From positions 186,001 through 250,000 of the forward strand of contig CATKHK010000066.1 of NCBI GenBank assembly GCA_949751835.1: DNA of 64,000 bases, given 5' to 3'. Made by a program: the position numbers and the translations under genes. Source of the DNA: Blepharisma japonicum (taxonomy: Eukaryota; Ciliophora; Heterotrichea; Heterotrichida; Blepharismidae). Positions 44,934 through 56,443 of the stretch are shown one piece after another. Below the pieces are notes generated by a model that saw only the letters and a list, made by a program, of their open reading frames with translations, did not search any database and was not told where the DNA came from. Every line of letters begins with the position of its first letter. The stretch's first letter is position 1.

Positions 44934-47618
44934 TTAAAGAGAATATTTCCTTGCAATTGATCTTTCGCTTACATTATCTCTTGAAGTTGAGTTATCTCCT
45001 ACTGAATATGCATCGTTATCTATTTCATTAATCCTCAATTTTTCTCTCTTTAATTTTTGGCAAGTCACAAACTTATACGGGTAAACAAACAGTCCGTATT
45101 TAATTGCATTAAAAATCAGCCCAAAAATAATCAAAATTTCATCTTTTTTATCGTCAGTGCTGAATTTCTTATAATAAGTGTCATAAGACTCGTTGATAAT
45201 TGCTAAAAAGATATTCAACATAACAAAAAACGTCAAGAAAATAAATAAAATGAAAAAAATTGACGCAAAAACTGACTGAATTTGCCAAATCGTATCAAAA
45301 TCAATATTTCCAAAAAGCATCTGCAGCAATGTATTAAGCGTTGTCCCATAATCTTTATACTGTATTGAATATTGGCCAAATCCACGATACGCTAATAGCA
45401 GCCATCCAGTCATAATTAAAATAAAAACTGAAAAGAAAAAGACTAGCCGACGGAGCGATTCCCTTAAAGTTCCCCATATAATCTTCATACTTTTTGATTG
45501 CTGCAAAAAGCTTAATATAAAAAAATACGCCACAAATGAGGTGACCCCTATAAAATTATTTGTGACGTTAAAAAAATAAGCCAATTTTTCATAGTCCACA
45601 AATTCGTTATTTATTGATTGGAAATTTAAAACTTCATCACGCTGGCTGTAAGCGATGAGTAATATTACTTTGATAGCGAGCATAATAATGAGAAGGATCC
45701 TAATGGCAGTTCAAAAGCTTATACATGTTAGTTTTCAGCCTTCTTTACGGACCCTTCATATTAAATCAATAATAAAATAAAGCATTAAAGTGCCTATGAC
45801 GCCTTCGAAAACGTTTCTTACTACATCTGAAGAGGTTCAATTCACATAAACCCTATAAACATACACATAAGCTTTAGGCAATATTAAGCCGCTTGCTGTA
45901 AATTCGAACAGCAAATCTACTGAGGAGCATACATCTGCGAAATTGTTGCAGAGGTTAATGTTGAATGCTAATAAGCGGGTCTGGTAATTAATTCAGTCAC
46001 TGATAATAAAACTGATGTTTTTTTGAGCTTCAGCATTCGTGAGGTTTGACCTAATATAAGCCATGTAACCTTGAAGTTTGTAGCTTAGTCTATCTCCAGT
46101 CACAGTTCTGGCACCACTGTCATGAGTGTATTTTAATCATGAAGAATCTACCGACCCAATGGATGCGTCATTTATTATAATAGGAGAAGTATCTTCTACA
46201 GAGTCAGAGTAGTCACTATAGCAGCTTGTGTCATTTCTTCCTATTATTTTATACATACTGTGTGAGCAACTATCAGTTCTTACCCTTTTTTGGACAACTC
46301 TTATAGGACCGACTAGCTTATACACATAGGCTACATAGTTAAGTTCACTTCCAACCATTGGATCATTATTATACTTTGTATCTTGTCATATTCCACTAAC
46401 AAAAGTCCCAGTCAAATAAGATTCTAAATCGCTTGGAAGTTGAATGCTGCTAAAAGTCATGAAATTTGAAGAATTAATAGGAAAAGGGTACATTAACAGG
46501 AAATTAATAATCCCAAGCCTGGTATAATAAAATGTCGTTGTATTTTTCCATTCATTGATATTTCATGTAAACAATACAATAAACAGCATATAAACCAGCA
46601 AATTCAGCACATTCATATGTCTTAGTCTTTCTATTCTCAATAGCCCCATGTTTTTTTCTTTATCTGCTTTTAAGGCCTCTTCTTTTTCTTTAAGTTTGGT
46701 TTCTCAATCTTCGTCATAGTGGACTTTGTCTTCTTCATTGTCTGCTTCACTTTCACTTTCAGGTTCATCTTCAATAACATCTTTGCCTTCTTCAATGTTT
46801 CCTTTTACCTTATAATAATGGGCTTCTTCTTTTGTCATAATTCAGATTTCTCTGTTAGAATTTTTAGCCTCATCTTCTACAATAGCTGTCCCAGGCCACA
46901 CTGTATATTCTTTGTCAACCAAAACGCAGCCTTGACCGAACAAATTTCAGTATCTGCTTGCATTGTTTAGCAGCTCAGAAAAAGTTATTTGGTATCCATC
47001 ATTGTTTATGATAGGGAAATAGCAAGAATCTTCTTCTCCTAATAAATTGGTGAACTTCACGAGGACTGTTTTTTCTTGGAATTTTTCTTTTTCTGACCGT
47101 AAATAGTCAAGCTCTTTTATTTTTTTGACAGCGCCATCTACTTCACTTAGTTCAATTTGGGCTCTTTTAAGGTCAACAATATTTTTCTTCAAATTTACTA
47201 CTTTTTCTGAAATATTCGCTATTTCTAATAAAATTTCACCTGGCTTTCCTAATAGCGCAATATTACGCTTCGCGCTTATATGTTCTTCTTTTGCAAATGC
47301 TGATGATGAAAAAATGCTTTTAGATGCTTTAACAAAGCCACTGAGATCTCTGATTTGATTTTTCTCAGGAAGATTTATTGTTTTTCTTTCTTCTATATCT
47401 TCTTTAAGCTTCGTTATTTTTTTGTCATATTTTCTTACTTCGATCATGTCTTGCTGAATCCCAGTTTCGAGTCTCGCAATTTTTTCGTCAACTCTTGATA
47501 AGTCATCTGATCATTTTATATAAGTTTCTTGTAATGATTTTAGGATTTTTTGATTATTTAAGTACTTTGTTCTGAGAGAAACCAATTGTTCGTCAACTTT
47601 TTCTTTATTTGGCCGCAT
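44934..47618 (-). CDS. Polycystin-2-like (TRPP) cation channel
   Basis: 894 residues, one exon, many TGA=Trp. N-terminal ~170 residues are coiled coil; an acidic linker precedes TM1 (M-N-V-L-N-L-L-V-Y-M-L-F-I near 336). A large extracytosolic polycystin domain (~350-600) follows, with F-Y-Y-T-R-L-G, a W-x-x-Y-L-x-G-x-F-type S-G-I-W region and several cysteines, then S2-S6. The pore-helix/filter region is L-Q-M-L-F-G-N-I-D-F (~760) and S6 is F-F-V-M-L-N-I-F-L-A-I-I-N-E-S-Y, both characteristic of PKD2. PKD2 channels conduct Ca2+/Na+ in ciliary membranes. The N-terminal coiled coil is unusual in position: vertebrate PKD2 has it at the C-terminus. Start ATG 47616-47618, stop TAA 44934-44936. Confidence 0.9.
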
Positions 47619-47791
47619 TTAATAATCTTGAAAAATAATGATGGCATAATTATTTTTTATATAATTTAGAGGGAAATAGTATAATATATTAAATTAAGCC
47701 AAAATTTTTAAATATTTAATTATAGAGATCTCACGTTCTTAATGCTTTTAGAATTTTATATCTGAAATTATAATTAAATTAGCTGAAAAAG

Positions 47792-49792
47792 TTATCTAAC
47801 TGTCACAACCTTTGCCAATCCTCTAGGATGATCAGGATCAAGTCCCTTCATAATACTCAGATAATAAGCCAGCATTTGCATTGGGATTACTGAAAGTAAT
47901 GCAGTAAGCGGGCCTGCTTCTTCAATTTTAATAATTTTATTTGGTGGCTTTTCACTTGTTATCAGTGCTGGATCCGATGTAATCACGATTGTCTTTGCAC
48001 CTCTTCCAGTCACTTCTGCCAATGCTAAGTTCATGAGTTCTTTATTGTCATCATTCAATATTATCAAAATAATCGGTGTGCCGTCATTTATCAGCGCAAA
48101 AGGTCCATGCTTTAAGGCCCCTCCAGGGTATCCTTCCGCATGGACTCTTGTGATTTCTTTGATTTTCAATGCCCCTTCCTTAGCTATAGACTCAGCTAAG
48201 CCTCTTCCAAGGACAAACATATGCTCTTCATTTATGATTTCTGAGGCAATTTCTTTGATGACTTCTTTGTTTTGAGCTATAACTGAGCCAATTTGTAACG
48301 GAAGCTTGAGAAGGTGGTTGACGAGGCTTTTTCGCTTTTCTGAGTCCTCAGGTTTAAGATGGGCGGAGAGCCATAAAGCGATTTCGGTTAAAACGACACA
48401 AGAGTTCATAAAGCTTTTGGTGGAGGCGACACCTATTTCTCGGCCAGAGTTCATGTAGACTCCATGTTTTGTTAGTCTTGCGAGCTGGGATCCAACAACA
48501 TTGACAATAGAAATAGCGTTAATTCCATTTTTTACTATTTCTGAAACAGGCTCAATCAAATCTCTAGTTTCACCTGACTGAGATATCGCAATTACTCCTG
48601 GATTTTCTTTTGGAATGTCTAATAAAGTTGTTTCTGACGCATCAAGGGCTTGCACAGAATTCAAGATTTCTAAGCTTTTAAACAAATGGGCGCCAAACAT
48701 TGCAGCATGATAAGAAGTTCCACATCCAATTATAGCCAAATTTTTAATTTCAAGCAGTTTGTCTTTGATTTCTTCTAATCCGCCAAGTTTTGCTCCATCA
48801 CGAATTAATCTTGCACCGAAGTTCATGGCTCTTGCTACTGATTCTGGCTGCTCTTCAATTTCCTTGATAGTTCAATGTGTGTGGCAGCCTAGGCTTACTT
48901 CGCCTTGATTATCGATTTGTTCGATTCGATTTTTTTCAATTTCCATTTTTTTAGGATCCAAAGCCCAAATTTCGTCTTCTTCTAAGGCCATATATTTTTT
49001 AGTAAATTTGCTAAAAGCTGCCTGCTCACTTCCTACATATAGCTCATTTTCTCCAATCCCTACAAGCATAGGACTGCCTTTTCTTGCTACTATTATTTGA
49101 CTTGGCTCATCCTTACTTAAAATTGCAAGACCCCAAGTTCCGTCTAGTCTTTGGAGGGCTAGTTTTGTGGAATTTTTTAATGAATGTCCTTCATCTAGAT
49201 ACATTCCGATCAGCAGAGCTATTAGTTCGGTGTCTGTTTCGCTTTTTATTGGTATTTTACACTTTGCAAGGATTGATCGGATTTCGTGCGTATTTGTAAT
49301 GGTGCCGTTGTGGACAACAAAAATCCTGTTTTTATGGTCAGAATGAGGGTGAGCATTTTCATCGCTTACACCGCCATGAGTAGCCCAACGAGTATGACCA
49401 ATTCCTAAGCAGCTATTTGTGTGTTTATCTGAATTTTGCTTTATTTTTTCTATTGAATCAGAAATTTTTAGCCTATCACTTGCAAACTTTGTGACCAAGA
49501 CGTCTCCATCATGATAAGTTGCAACACCTGCAGAGTCGTAACCTCGGTTTTGGATTTCTGTAAGGCCATGCAGTAAAACATCGATAGCTTTAGGGTCAGA
49601 ACCGACATAGCCAATTATTCCACAACTTTCTGATATTTTTTTTCGGTAGTGATATATTGAGTATGCACCATAAGCTGCAAATAAGACTCTATATAAAGAA
49701 AAATCTTTGTGTGTATGAGGAGCAATTGTGGATTTTGAAGGCTTGATGTATTGCTTGAATAGTCTTGAAATTCTGATAGGGAGTAAATACAT
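47792..49792 (-). CDS. glmS: Glucosamine-6-phosphate synthase (GlmS/GFAT) with N-terminal extension
   Basis: 666 residues. Makes glucosamine-6-P from fructose-6-P and glutamine, first step to UDP-GlcNAc. Glutaminase domain starts at Cys57 (C-G-I-I-G-Y-V-G), with R-G-Y-D-S-A-G, H-T-R-W-A-T-H-G and S-E-T-D-T-E; two SIS domains follow (G-C-G-T-S-Y-H-A, S-Q-S-G-E-T-R-D, A-S-T-K-S-F) and C-terminal H-P-R-G-L-A-K-V-V-T-V. The 56-residue leader is basic and then hydrophobic (L-F-A-A-Y-G-A-Y). In known enzymes this Cys becomes the N-terminus, so processing is implied. The catalytic part (~610 residues) is of bacterial GlmS size and lacks the eukaryotic GFAT insertion in the glutaminase domain. TGA=Trp at 48872-48874. 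Confidence 0.9.
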
Positions 49793-50107
49793 TCAATTAT
49801 ATTAATTTTTTTGAAATGGCAGGATATGGACATTATTATAAGATGGTTCTAAAATAATTGAATTTTGATTTTAAGCTTGAAAATTATAAGTATTAAATTT
49901 ATTTGGAGCAAATTTTATTTTCGAATATGATTATATTAAAGCTCAAGAGACTATTATATGCTTTATGGCTCAAATCAATATTATAAAATTTATGTACTGC
50001 TCAGAATTTTTTCTCTAAAAGGCTAGAAAATATCTCGATTTTCTCCGAAATAATCAAACAGAAATTAATATTCCATTTAAATAAGATCAAAACTTTAAAT
50101 TATTTTA
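49793..50107. other. Intergenic, no gene recognised
   Basis: 315 AT-rich bases upstream of the glmS gene and downstream of the CNB gene (both minus). No element recognised. Confidence 0.5.
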
Positions 50108-51910
50108 TTAAACCACAGCAGTTTTCCTTGCAGTTTTTCTTCTCTCAATAATCTTTGGTTGCTCACATTCAGGCTCCCTCTTTAATTCCAATAAAATTGG
50201 CGAAGCCGTAAATCTCTTTCTTTCAGTTCTTATAAGCTTATTTGATTCTTTTCTTGGGCTGTTCGACTTCATCATATATGTATGAATATTCACAATTTTT
50301 TTAATTTTCAGATTTTTTTCAATTTTCTTTTTAGGACTGTTTAAATAGTCCATTGTACCAAGTGGAATCATAACTGATTTTCTTGATAAATGTTTGAGAG
50401 TAGGAGAAGAGTCAGAATCTTCAAGTTTTAAAGGGGGAGGGCTTGAAAACTCTCTTATATGATGTCCTGGCTCTGTATTTAAAGTAGGCGTAAGAGGCAC
50501 TTCAGATGGAGAAAAAATAGGGGAAGGAGGAGGAATTTCAAGGTAGAGGGGCTTTCTGGGGGTAAGAAAAGTACTTGTTAATGCTTTTGCGTCAAGAGTT
50601 TTGGAGTGAGTTAAAGTTGGCGATTGGCTGTCAAATGCAGATAAGTCAGGAAATGGAGAAACTGAAACTGGGTCTCTTGGGGAAATCGGGACTTTTAATG
50701 TTTGTGTTTTAGTCAAAATTGGTGTCAATGATCCTTGAAGCTGTTTTATAGGAGGAAGCGGTGAAAGCGTAGGAAGCTCTTGGTCAATTTTCAAAGGAAT
50801 AATCCCTGATTTTAATTTTTGTAAATAAACATTTTGCTCTATTATAGACTGTCTCGATGCAAGCTTATTTTCAGTTCTTTTTTTCATAAAATCAATAGCT
50901 TCTTCACTCTTTAAAATATTTTTTTGAAAACTTTCTTTGCTTATAACTAGTACACAACCTTCTCTCGACATACAAATACAAGAGGTCGTCCTATGGTCTA
51001 TTCCTGACAAAATCTCTTCTTCCCCAAACATGGATCCTTTCCCAAGGACTACAATTGGTGCATCCCTTGAAATTGATTTTGACTTTAAATTTGAGTTTTT
51101 AGGGAACCCTCTAGGTGATTGTAGAGGGATAGTTAATTTTTTTGACAAATTAAACTCTCCTTTTTGTATCAAAAATACTTCGTTTGCTGGGTCGCCTTCT
51201 TTATAAATGCATTGCTTTTTATGGCATTTTCTTGGCTTAAAATAATAAGTCAGCCTTTGTAGGTAATGGCTTGACCGATTTTTGAACATAGGCAACTCCC
51301 TGAGCATCTCAATAAGCGCATTATATTTTTCTTCCATCAGCGATTCCAAAATTTTTTTATATTCACTGATTTCTAATACTCCCAAGCTGCAATTGGTTAT
51401 ACATCTTATACTACAAGCCCGAGGAACTCCAAGCATCAAAGCTCTTTCACCGAAAGAGTCACCTGAGCCCAGTTCCGTCACAATAGAAGAGCTTCCATCT
51501 TCGTTTTCCCTTATTACATTAACTTTTCCTTCTAAAATAATATAAAACTTCGTTCCTGTTTCACCCTGCCGGATCACTAGAGAATGGGCTGGATGAAACT
51601 CGTGCTGAAGATATTTACAGCAGGCCACATGAATATCTTCAGAATGCTCCTCTCGAATTTTTTGAAAAAATTTTAGATTTAGGGTGCATTGGTGCACCTT
51701 TTCTATCATTTCCGGGGTGCGCTCATATGGCTTTAAAGCAAGAATAAGCCTTGTTAGTTTAAATAAATTTTTGCTATCAACTTGATTTAAAGATTTTTCG
51801 TATTCGGCGTCTTTTAAGATGTTTGATAAGGTATTCCGACGTTTGAATTTTAAAAAGTGCTCATCTTCGGCTATTGCGACGGTATTTCGACGGTCGAGGG
51901 AGTCAAGCAT
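50108..51910 (-). CDS. Protein with two cyclic-nucleotide-binding domains
   Basis: 600 residues with no catalytic domain visible. CNB1 (~90-200) is well conserved: V-I-R-Q-G-E-T-G-T-K-F-Y-I-I-L-E-G-K-V, then F-G-E-R-A-L-M-L-G-V-P-R-A-C-S with the phosphate-binding Arg. CNB2 (~205-330) begins similarly (I-Y-K-E-G-D-P-A-N-E-V-F-L-I-Q-K-G-E) but is split by a Ser/Lys-rich insert before F-G-E-E-E-I-L-S-G-I-D-H-R-T-T-S. The C-terminal ~250 residues are Pro/Ser-rich with many S-P and T-P sites and a Lys/Arg-rich end, probably disordered. It resembles ciliate/Plasmodium CNB-only proteins rather than PKA-R, with no dimerisation domain. Start ATG 51908-51910; stop TAA 50108-50110. Confidence 0.8.
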   Translation of the reverse strand: MLDSLDRRNTVAIAEDEHFLKFKRRNTLSNILKDAEYEKSLNQVDSKNLFKLTRLILALKPYERTPEMIEKVHQCTLNLKFFQKIREEHSEDIHVACCKYLQHEFHPAHSLVIRQGETGTKFYIILEGKVNVIRENEDGSSSIVTELGSGDSFGERALMLGVPRACSIRCITNCSLGVLEISEYKKILESLMEEKYNALIEMLRELPMFKNRSSHYLQRLTYYFKPRKCHKKQCIYKEGDPANEVFLIQKGEFNLSKKLTIPLQSPRGFPKNSNLKSKSISRDAPIVVLGKGSMFGEEEILSGIDHRTTSCICMSREGCVLVISKESFQKNILKSEEAIDFMKKRTENKLASRQSIIEQNVYLQKLKSGIIPLKIDQELPTLSPLPPIKQLQGSLTPILTKTQTLKVPISPRDPVSVSPFPDLSAFDSQSPTLTHSKTLDAKALTSTFLTPRKPLYLEIPPPSPIFSPSEVPLTPTLNTEPGHHIREFSSPPPLKLEDSDSSPTLKHLSRKSVMIPLGTMDYLNSPKKKIEKNLKIKKIVNIHTYMMKSNSPRKESNKLIRTERKRFTASPILLELKREPECEQPKIIERRKTARKTAVV

Positions 51911-52299
51911 ATTTATTAATAAACTGGTGAGTAAAATTACAGGAATGGCACAGTTTTAAGATCACTATTATATTGACCATTTTAATAAATTGGCCAGCTT
52001 GTAAAAAATTAGGCTATTTTTGAGAGAATTTGTGTATAAAGTAATTTAATTTTTTTAGAATATATTATGCTGAAGAGAAAACATAAAGATCTATTCTAAT
52101 TAAATTGAAGTTGATGTCAATATATGAAACAATATGATCAAATTTAATAATTTAATTATTTTTAATATATATTGTTAAAAAAGTTAAAAAATAAAATGCT
52201 AACTAAAACAGAATTCATTTTAAAATTCTAAAGAATACGCAGCTTATATGAATATATTTAATTCCATTTTATTATTTTATTTCTGTGGTACAAATGCAG
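51911..52299. other. Intergenic, no gene recognised
   Basis: About 390 AT-rich bases between two minus-strand genes; presumed promoter of the CNB gene. No ORF or repeat of note. Confidence 0.5.
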
Positions 52300-53004
52300 C
52301 TACAGAAAATCATCATTAATATTTGAAGTTTTATTTAATGATCGACAGGATTCATTTTCATATTGAAATTTGCTTACCCCATTCGGTATAAATTCCCTTC
52401 ATCCAAGAATCGTTTTTTCTTTAATCCCTAGATATAAAGCTATAGGTTTCACTTCTCCATATTGAAAAACGACTTTTATGATTTCCGCTTTCACATCCCG
52501 CTTAAACCCTTTGCAATCATCAGTCCTTTTTATCATTTTTCTAATTTCATCACATTTTTCTTGGATTTTTTCAGGCAAAACTTTTCTGAGATCACTAAGG
52601 CTGATTGGCATATTTTTATACTTTTTGCTTATTTTAGTCTCATTCATCGAAAAAACTCGTTTTAATGGCAACTCAAATTCTAAGCCTGCTTTTTCAAGAA
52701 CTGCTTCTGAAAAATTAGTGCAATTTGATTTTTTAAGCATTTTTTCTTTGAAATAATTTGGATTTCTTTTTAATTTGTTTTTTCAAGCTTTCATTTGATC
52801 ATAAGTGACATTGCAGATTTCCATTAAAATTGAAGCTCCTCCATATAAAGCGTAAATTTCTGCGATTTCTTCTTTTATATGCTCTGGAACTTCTTTTGAC
52901 TTAAAGATTTCTCCATGGAATAAAGGAATGAGTTCTTCTCTTATTCTTCTTAGTCTAAGAGTTATATTGTTTACTCTTTCTTCGCCATCAAGCGTATCAG
53001 CCAT
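52300..53004 (-). CDS. Putative DNA-binding protein with two HTH-like modules
   Basis: 234 residues, not assigned to a family. Two segments have a similar helix-turn-helix pattern ending in Trp: residues ~45-75 (I-K-E-E-I-A-E-I-Y-A-L-Y-G-G-A then I-C-N-V-T-Y-D-Q-M-K-A-W-K) and ~170-200 (V-K-A-E-I-I-K-V-V-F-Q-Y-G-E then L-G-I-K-E-K-T-I-L-G-W-R). Both Trp codons are TGA, so each is a stop in the standard code. The second segment resembles homeodomain-like/transposase-derived HTHs. Basic overall. Possibly a transcription factor or domesticated transposase DNA-binding part. Start ATG 53002-53004; stop TAG 52300-52302. The last ~33 residues are uncertain. Confidence 0.6.
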
Positions 53005-53159
53005 TTATTATTAAATCAGGGGGATAGGCTTATTAAAATTTTGTCTAAATTAAAATAATAATATAAATAAATCCTTTTAATAGCCTAAAACGATTCTTAG
53101 CTCTTCAATCATATAACCAAAAAAATAAAAAGAAATTCATTTAAGTTAATTTAAACAAT

Positions 53160-54365
53160 ATGAGCTCAGGCTCAGATATCTCTTCTTCAGATAGTGAAGA
53201 GCAGCTGCTAATTGAAGATGTACAGCCTACCTTCGAAGACCCTTACCCCCTAGAAATCAAGCCGCGCGATTATTTCCCTCCACTCCGCGTCCTCAAGGTG
53301 CAGCCCTTATTAAAACAGCAACTGAAATCATTCTTAAAACTAGATCTCATAATTGACCTTTACCATCACCTATTCTGGCTTGTTTTTTACACAAAATATC
53401 ATAACTCCACTACAAAAGAGCTACAAGATCAGGTCAAAGAGCAGCTTTCCAAAACTTATTTGAAGCTCATGCTTTATAACATCCAATTTAAAATTGATGA
53501 ATGCATGGATGTTCTGCCAGTTATAATAGGTCATGCTATACATCATGAATTGTGAGATAACTTTAAATATACAAGGCCACTTATGGATTTTAGGTTTATC
53601 TTAGACTGCTATAAGCTTATTTATAGTCAGCTATTAGGAATGGTAGTAACTGATACATTTGTGAAAGTCACAACAAAAAAGATTTTGGGTGATTATTTTA
53701 TGAGTTATTCTGTAAGAAATAAGCCTCATAAACTTGATAAAAAAGGAAATCTTCCAAAAATGATTGAGGAAAAAATGGAAAATTATCAAGGTGGAAAAGA
53801 ATTCGCTAAGGAGCTGTTTTCAAGACTGCAGCCAAGCAAGCCTGTATTTATAATAGAAGAAGAAGTCCCTGAAGTAAAAGCCAAATTAGATATTTCTGAT
53901 ATTGCCCTTGTAGAGCGTGTTGAACTGCATTTAAGTGATCCGCCTTTAAAAAAGTCATTCTTAGATGAAAATCAGATGAAAAAATTCAATTGTGTAAGAC
54001 TAAGTCCTTTGGTTTCGGAACAAATCGATAGCAGTACTAAACAAATCCCATTTAAAGTGCGACATATGACTCCCCATAAAGGAGAAAGCTATAGCGAGGG
54101 GCCACCTAATTTTATTAAAATATTAAGACAGCACTGTGACGAAAAAAAAAATTTACAGCAACAACAAGAAATGCAAAAAATAATAAAAAGAAGAGAAAGG
54201 AAGCTTAAAACAGGCAACCCACTACAGAGAAAACCAATTGAGATTTCTCCTCAAGGCCCTGAATATTCAGCTTGCTTTGCCGATGTTTTTAAACTTAGAA
54301 ATAAGCTTAAAGAAATGCCACCTATAAAAGATTTGTATCGAAATCATATAAGATACAAATCATAA
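53160..54365 (+). CDS. FAM227-like protein
   Basis: 401 residues. Acidic Ser-rich N-terminus (S-S-S-D-S-E-E-Q). Residues ~60-175 resemble the FAM227 family core: H-H-L-F-W-L-V-F-Y-T-K-Y, a Y-L-K-L-M-L-Y helix, and later F-W-D-N-F-K-Y-T-R-P-L-M (approximately, with Trp=TGA at 53553-53555), followed by F-R-F-I-L-D-C-Y-K-L-I. The C-terminal half is basic and low complexity with a Q-Q-Q-Q-E coiled stretch. FAM227 proteins are linked to ciliated tissues in animals by expression; function not established. Divergent from the preceding gene by 155 bases. Stop TAA 54363-54365. Confidence 0.6.
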
Positions 54366-54432
54366 AACATAAAATAAATTGATTTAATTTAACGTATTAA
54401 TTAAATAATTGAAAGCATAATATATATTAGCA

Positions 54433-56196
54433 TTAATTTTCAAAATTATCTGACAATGAAACTTGAAAATCTATATTTCCTATTTTTATATGCATCCCAT
54501 CTTCTAATAAAACAGGAGGACTCGGCTCTTTATTTTGAAAAGGAAAATAATTCGACAATGAGAGCCAAGTTTTATTGGCTGAGCCATTGTCTTCTAAAAC
54601 TCACCCAATTCTCTCTTCAAATCTTATGCGGCAGTGCATAGAGCTGACATAAGGGTCATTTAACTGTATAGTATTTTCAGGCAATCTTCCTAATGTAATT
54701 TCTTGATTTTTTGTAAACCTGAAAACCTGGCCTTTATGCTGCCCTTTCAGTACAAATTCTATTTCAATTATTGGCATAGTTTTTATTTCTTCGTTTTTTA
54801 CTTCCTCAACATTTTTAGATTCTTCTAATTGGAGATTTGTAATATCCTGCTCAGATTCTTCAATAATTATATTGGAATGCTGTGACCTCAGCTTAAAAAA
54901 AGTTTCAGGGATAAGAGTTGAAGGGATAAAATCAAGTCTCAAATCTTTTATAACAAAAACATCACTTGACGCTAATTGAATCATTTGCCCAATACTTAAT
55001 AGCAATGGCTTTGAAATTTCAATATAAGTTCCACCAGTTGAGCCAAGGTCAACAAGACTATAACCTTTTTTCGGATGAAAAGCGATTTGGGCATGTCGAG
55101 CGCTGATTGCAGGATCTGGGAAACTTAAATCTACAGGGCTTGACGTAATTTTTCTGCCAATTGTAGTGATACCATCATATTTTAAGTTTTTTGAATATAA
55201 GTAGCCTTGAGGAGAGATCTTGAATGTTTGACCCTTTTTTATTCTTTCATTTGTTTCATGTAATGAAGAAACTCTTAAAGTTAAATAACTTGCATACTGC
55301 ACATTATTATGCACAACCTGGTTTGAGCTGACAAAATTTGCACGATTATTAGGAATATCTCAGATATTTTCAAAAAAGTTATTGCAAGCTTTTTTATTCA
55401 CAATCCCACACAAATCAGGGTCAACCCATGCTCGTATAGATTCAAGCAAAGAATTTTGATAACTCTGTGCTAAATTTAGAGAATTCAGAAAAATACTAAT
55501 AAAGGCATTATAAAAATCAGTCCATGAGACATTAACTGCTTCTCCAAATGCCCTCATTCAAAATTCATGAGCTACAGAACTTCTTAAAAAATATTCCCTG
55601 TGATGATTTTCACCAATTAATTTATCAATTCTCTCATTAATCACTTTTTTACTAATCCCAATGTAAGCCATATATTCTCTGACAATAGCTTTAAGGTCTT
55701 CAGGCTTGCATTTAATTGCTGAAGAAATTTCGCTGACGATTGTCTCTTTCTCAAAGTCATCAATTGTTTGGATTTTTGAAAGAATTGATATAAGCTCTGT
55801 TTGCATATTTTCAATTAGGATTTCTGTCTGTCTGATGTTTTGGCTTATATTGAAGCTTAAGCTAATTTCACAGTCCTGAAGAATTCCTGTTAGCGAATGA
55901 AAAATGTGTGTAAGTTCATTAGGTTCTCGAGAAGCATTGTATAGGCGGAAAATTATTTTTTTGGTTGTGATTTCGCTGAGGTATTCAGCTAAATGCAAGA
56001 TTGCAGAGTTGAGCCTTGATATAGCTTCTACTTGCTTTCGAGATAAAGGATTAATCTGGAGATCTATGAGTGGGTTATAAATGCATTGGATTCTTCTTTT
56101 AATATCAAATGCAATATTTTGGTTTAGTTTTGCCTTTTCGCATATTTCAATTGCATAAATCGTTGATTTTGTAGCTGTTTCAAGTATAGTTGCCAT
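54433..56196 (-). CDS. MLKL-NTD-like helical domain plus two FHA domains
   Basis: 587 residues. Residues ~1-125 form four predicted amphipathic helices whose spacing and residues resemble the MLKL N-terminal four-helix bundle (A-K-L-N-Q-N-I-A...I-K-R-R-I-Q-C-I-Y-N-P-L-I-D-L...S-R-L-N-S-A-I-L-H-L-A-E-Y-L...L-Y-N-A-S-R). A middle segment (~210-280) includes a weak EF-hand-like D-P-D-L-C-G-I-V. FHA1 (~345-400): T-I-G-R-K...S-A-R-H-A-Q-I...D-L-G-S-T-G-G-T-Y. FHA2 (~495-560): T-L-G-R-L-P-E-N-T-I...S-S-M-H-C-R-I...D-N-G-S-A-N-K-T-W. Both keep the Arg, Ser and His that bind phospho-Thr. Four TGA=Trp. FHA calls are firm; the MLKL-like call is inference. Stop TAA 54433-54435. Confidence 0.78.
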
Positions 56197-56443
56197 AATT
56201 AATAATAAAAAACCAACTAGACCTTATTTTCTTTCCAATAAATATTAATCTTCAAAATCTTTTATAAATTAATTCAATTTCCAAATGATAATTCAGTTAG
56301 CAATAAAGAGATTTCGCTAAAAATGGCAAAAAATTACCAAATTTTATTTGCACAGATTAATACATATGAGTTCAACATATACCGCGCACTATTAATTTTC
56401 CCTTAAATTTAATCAAACCACCTCAATCATATTAAATACGTTA

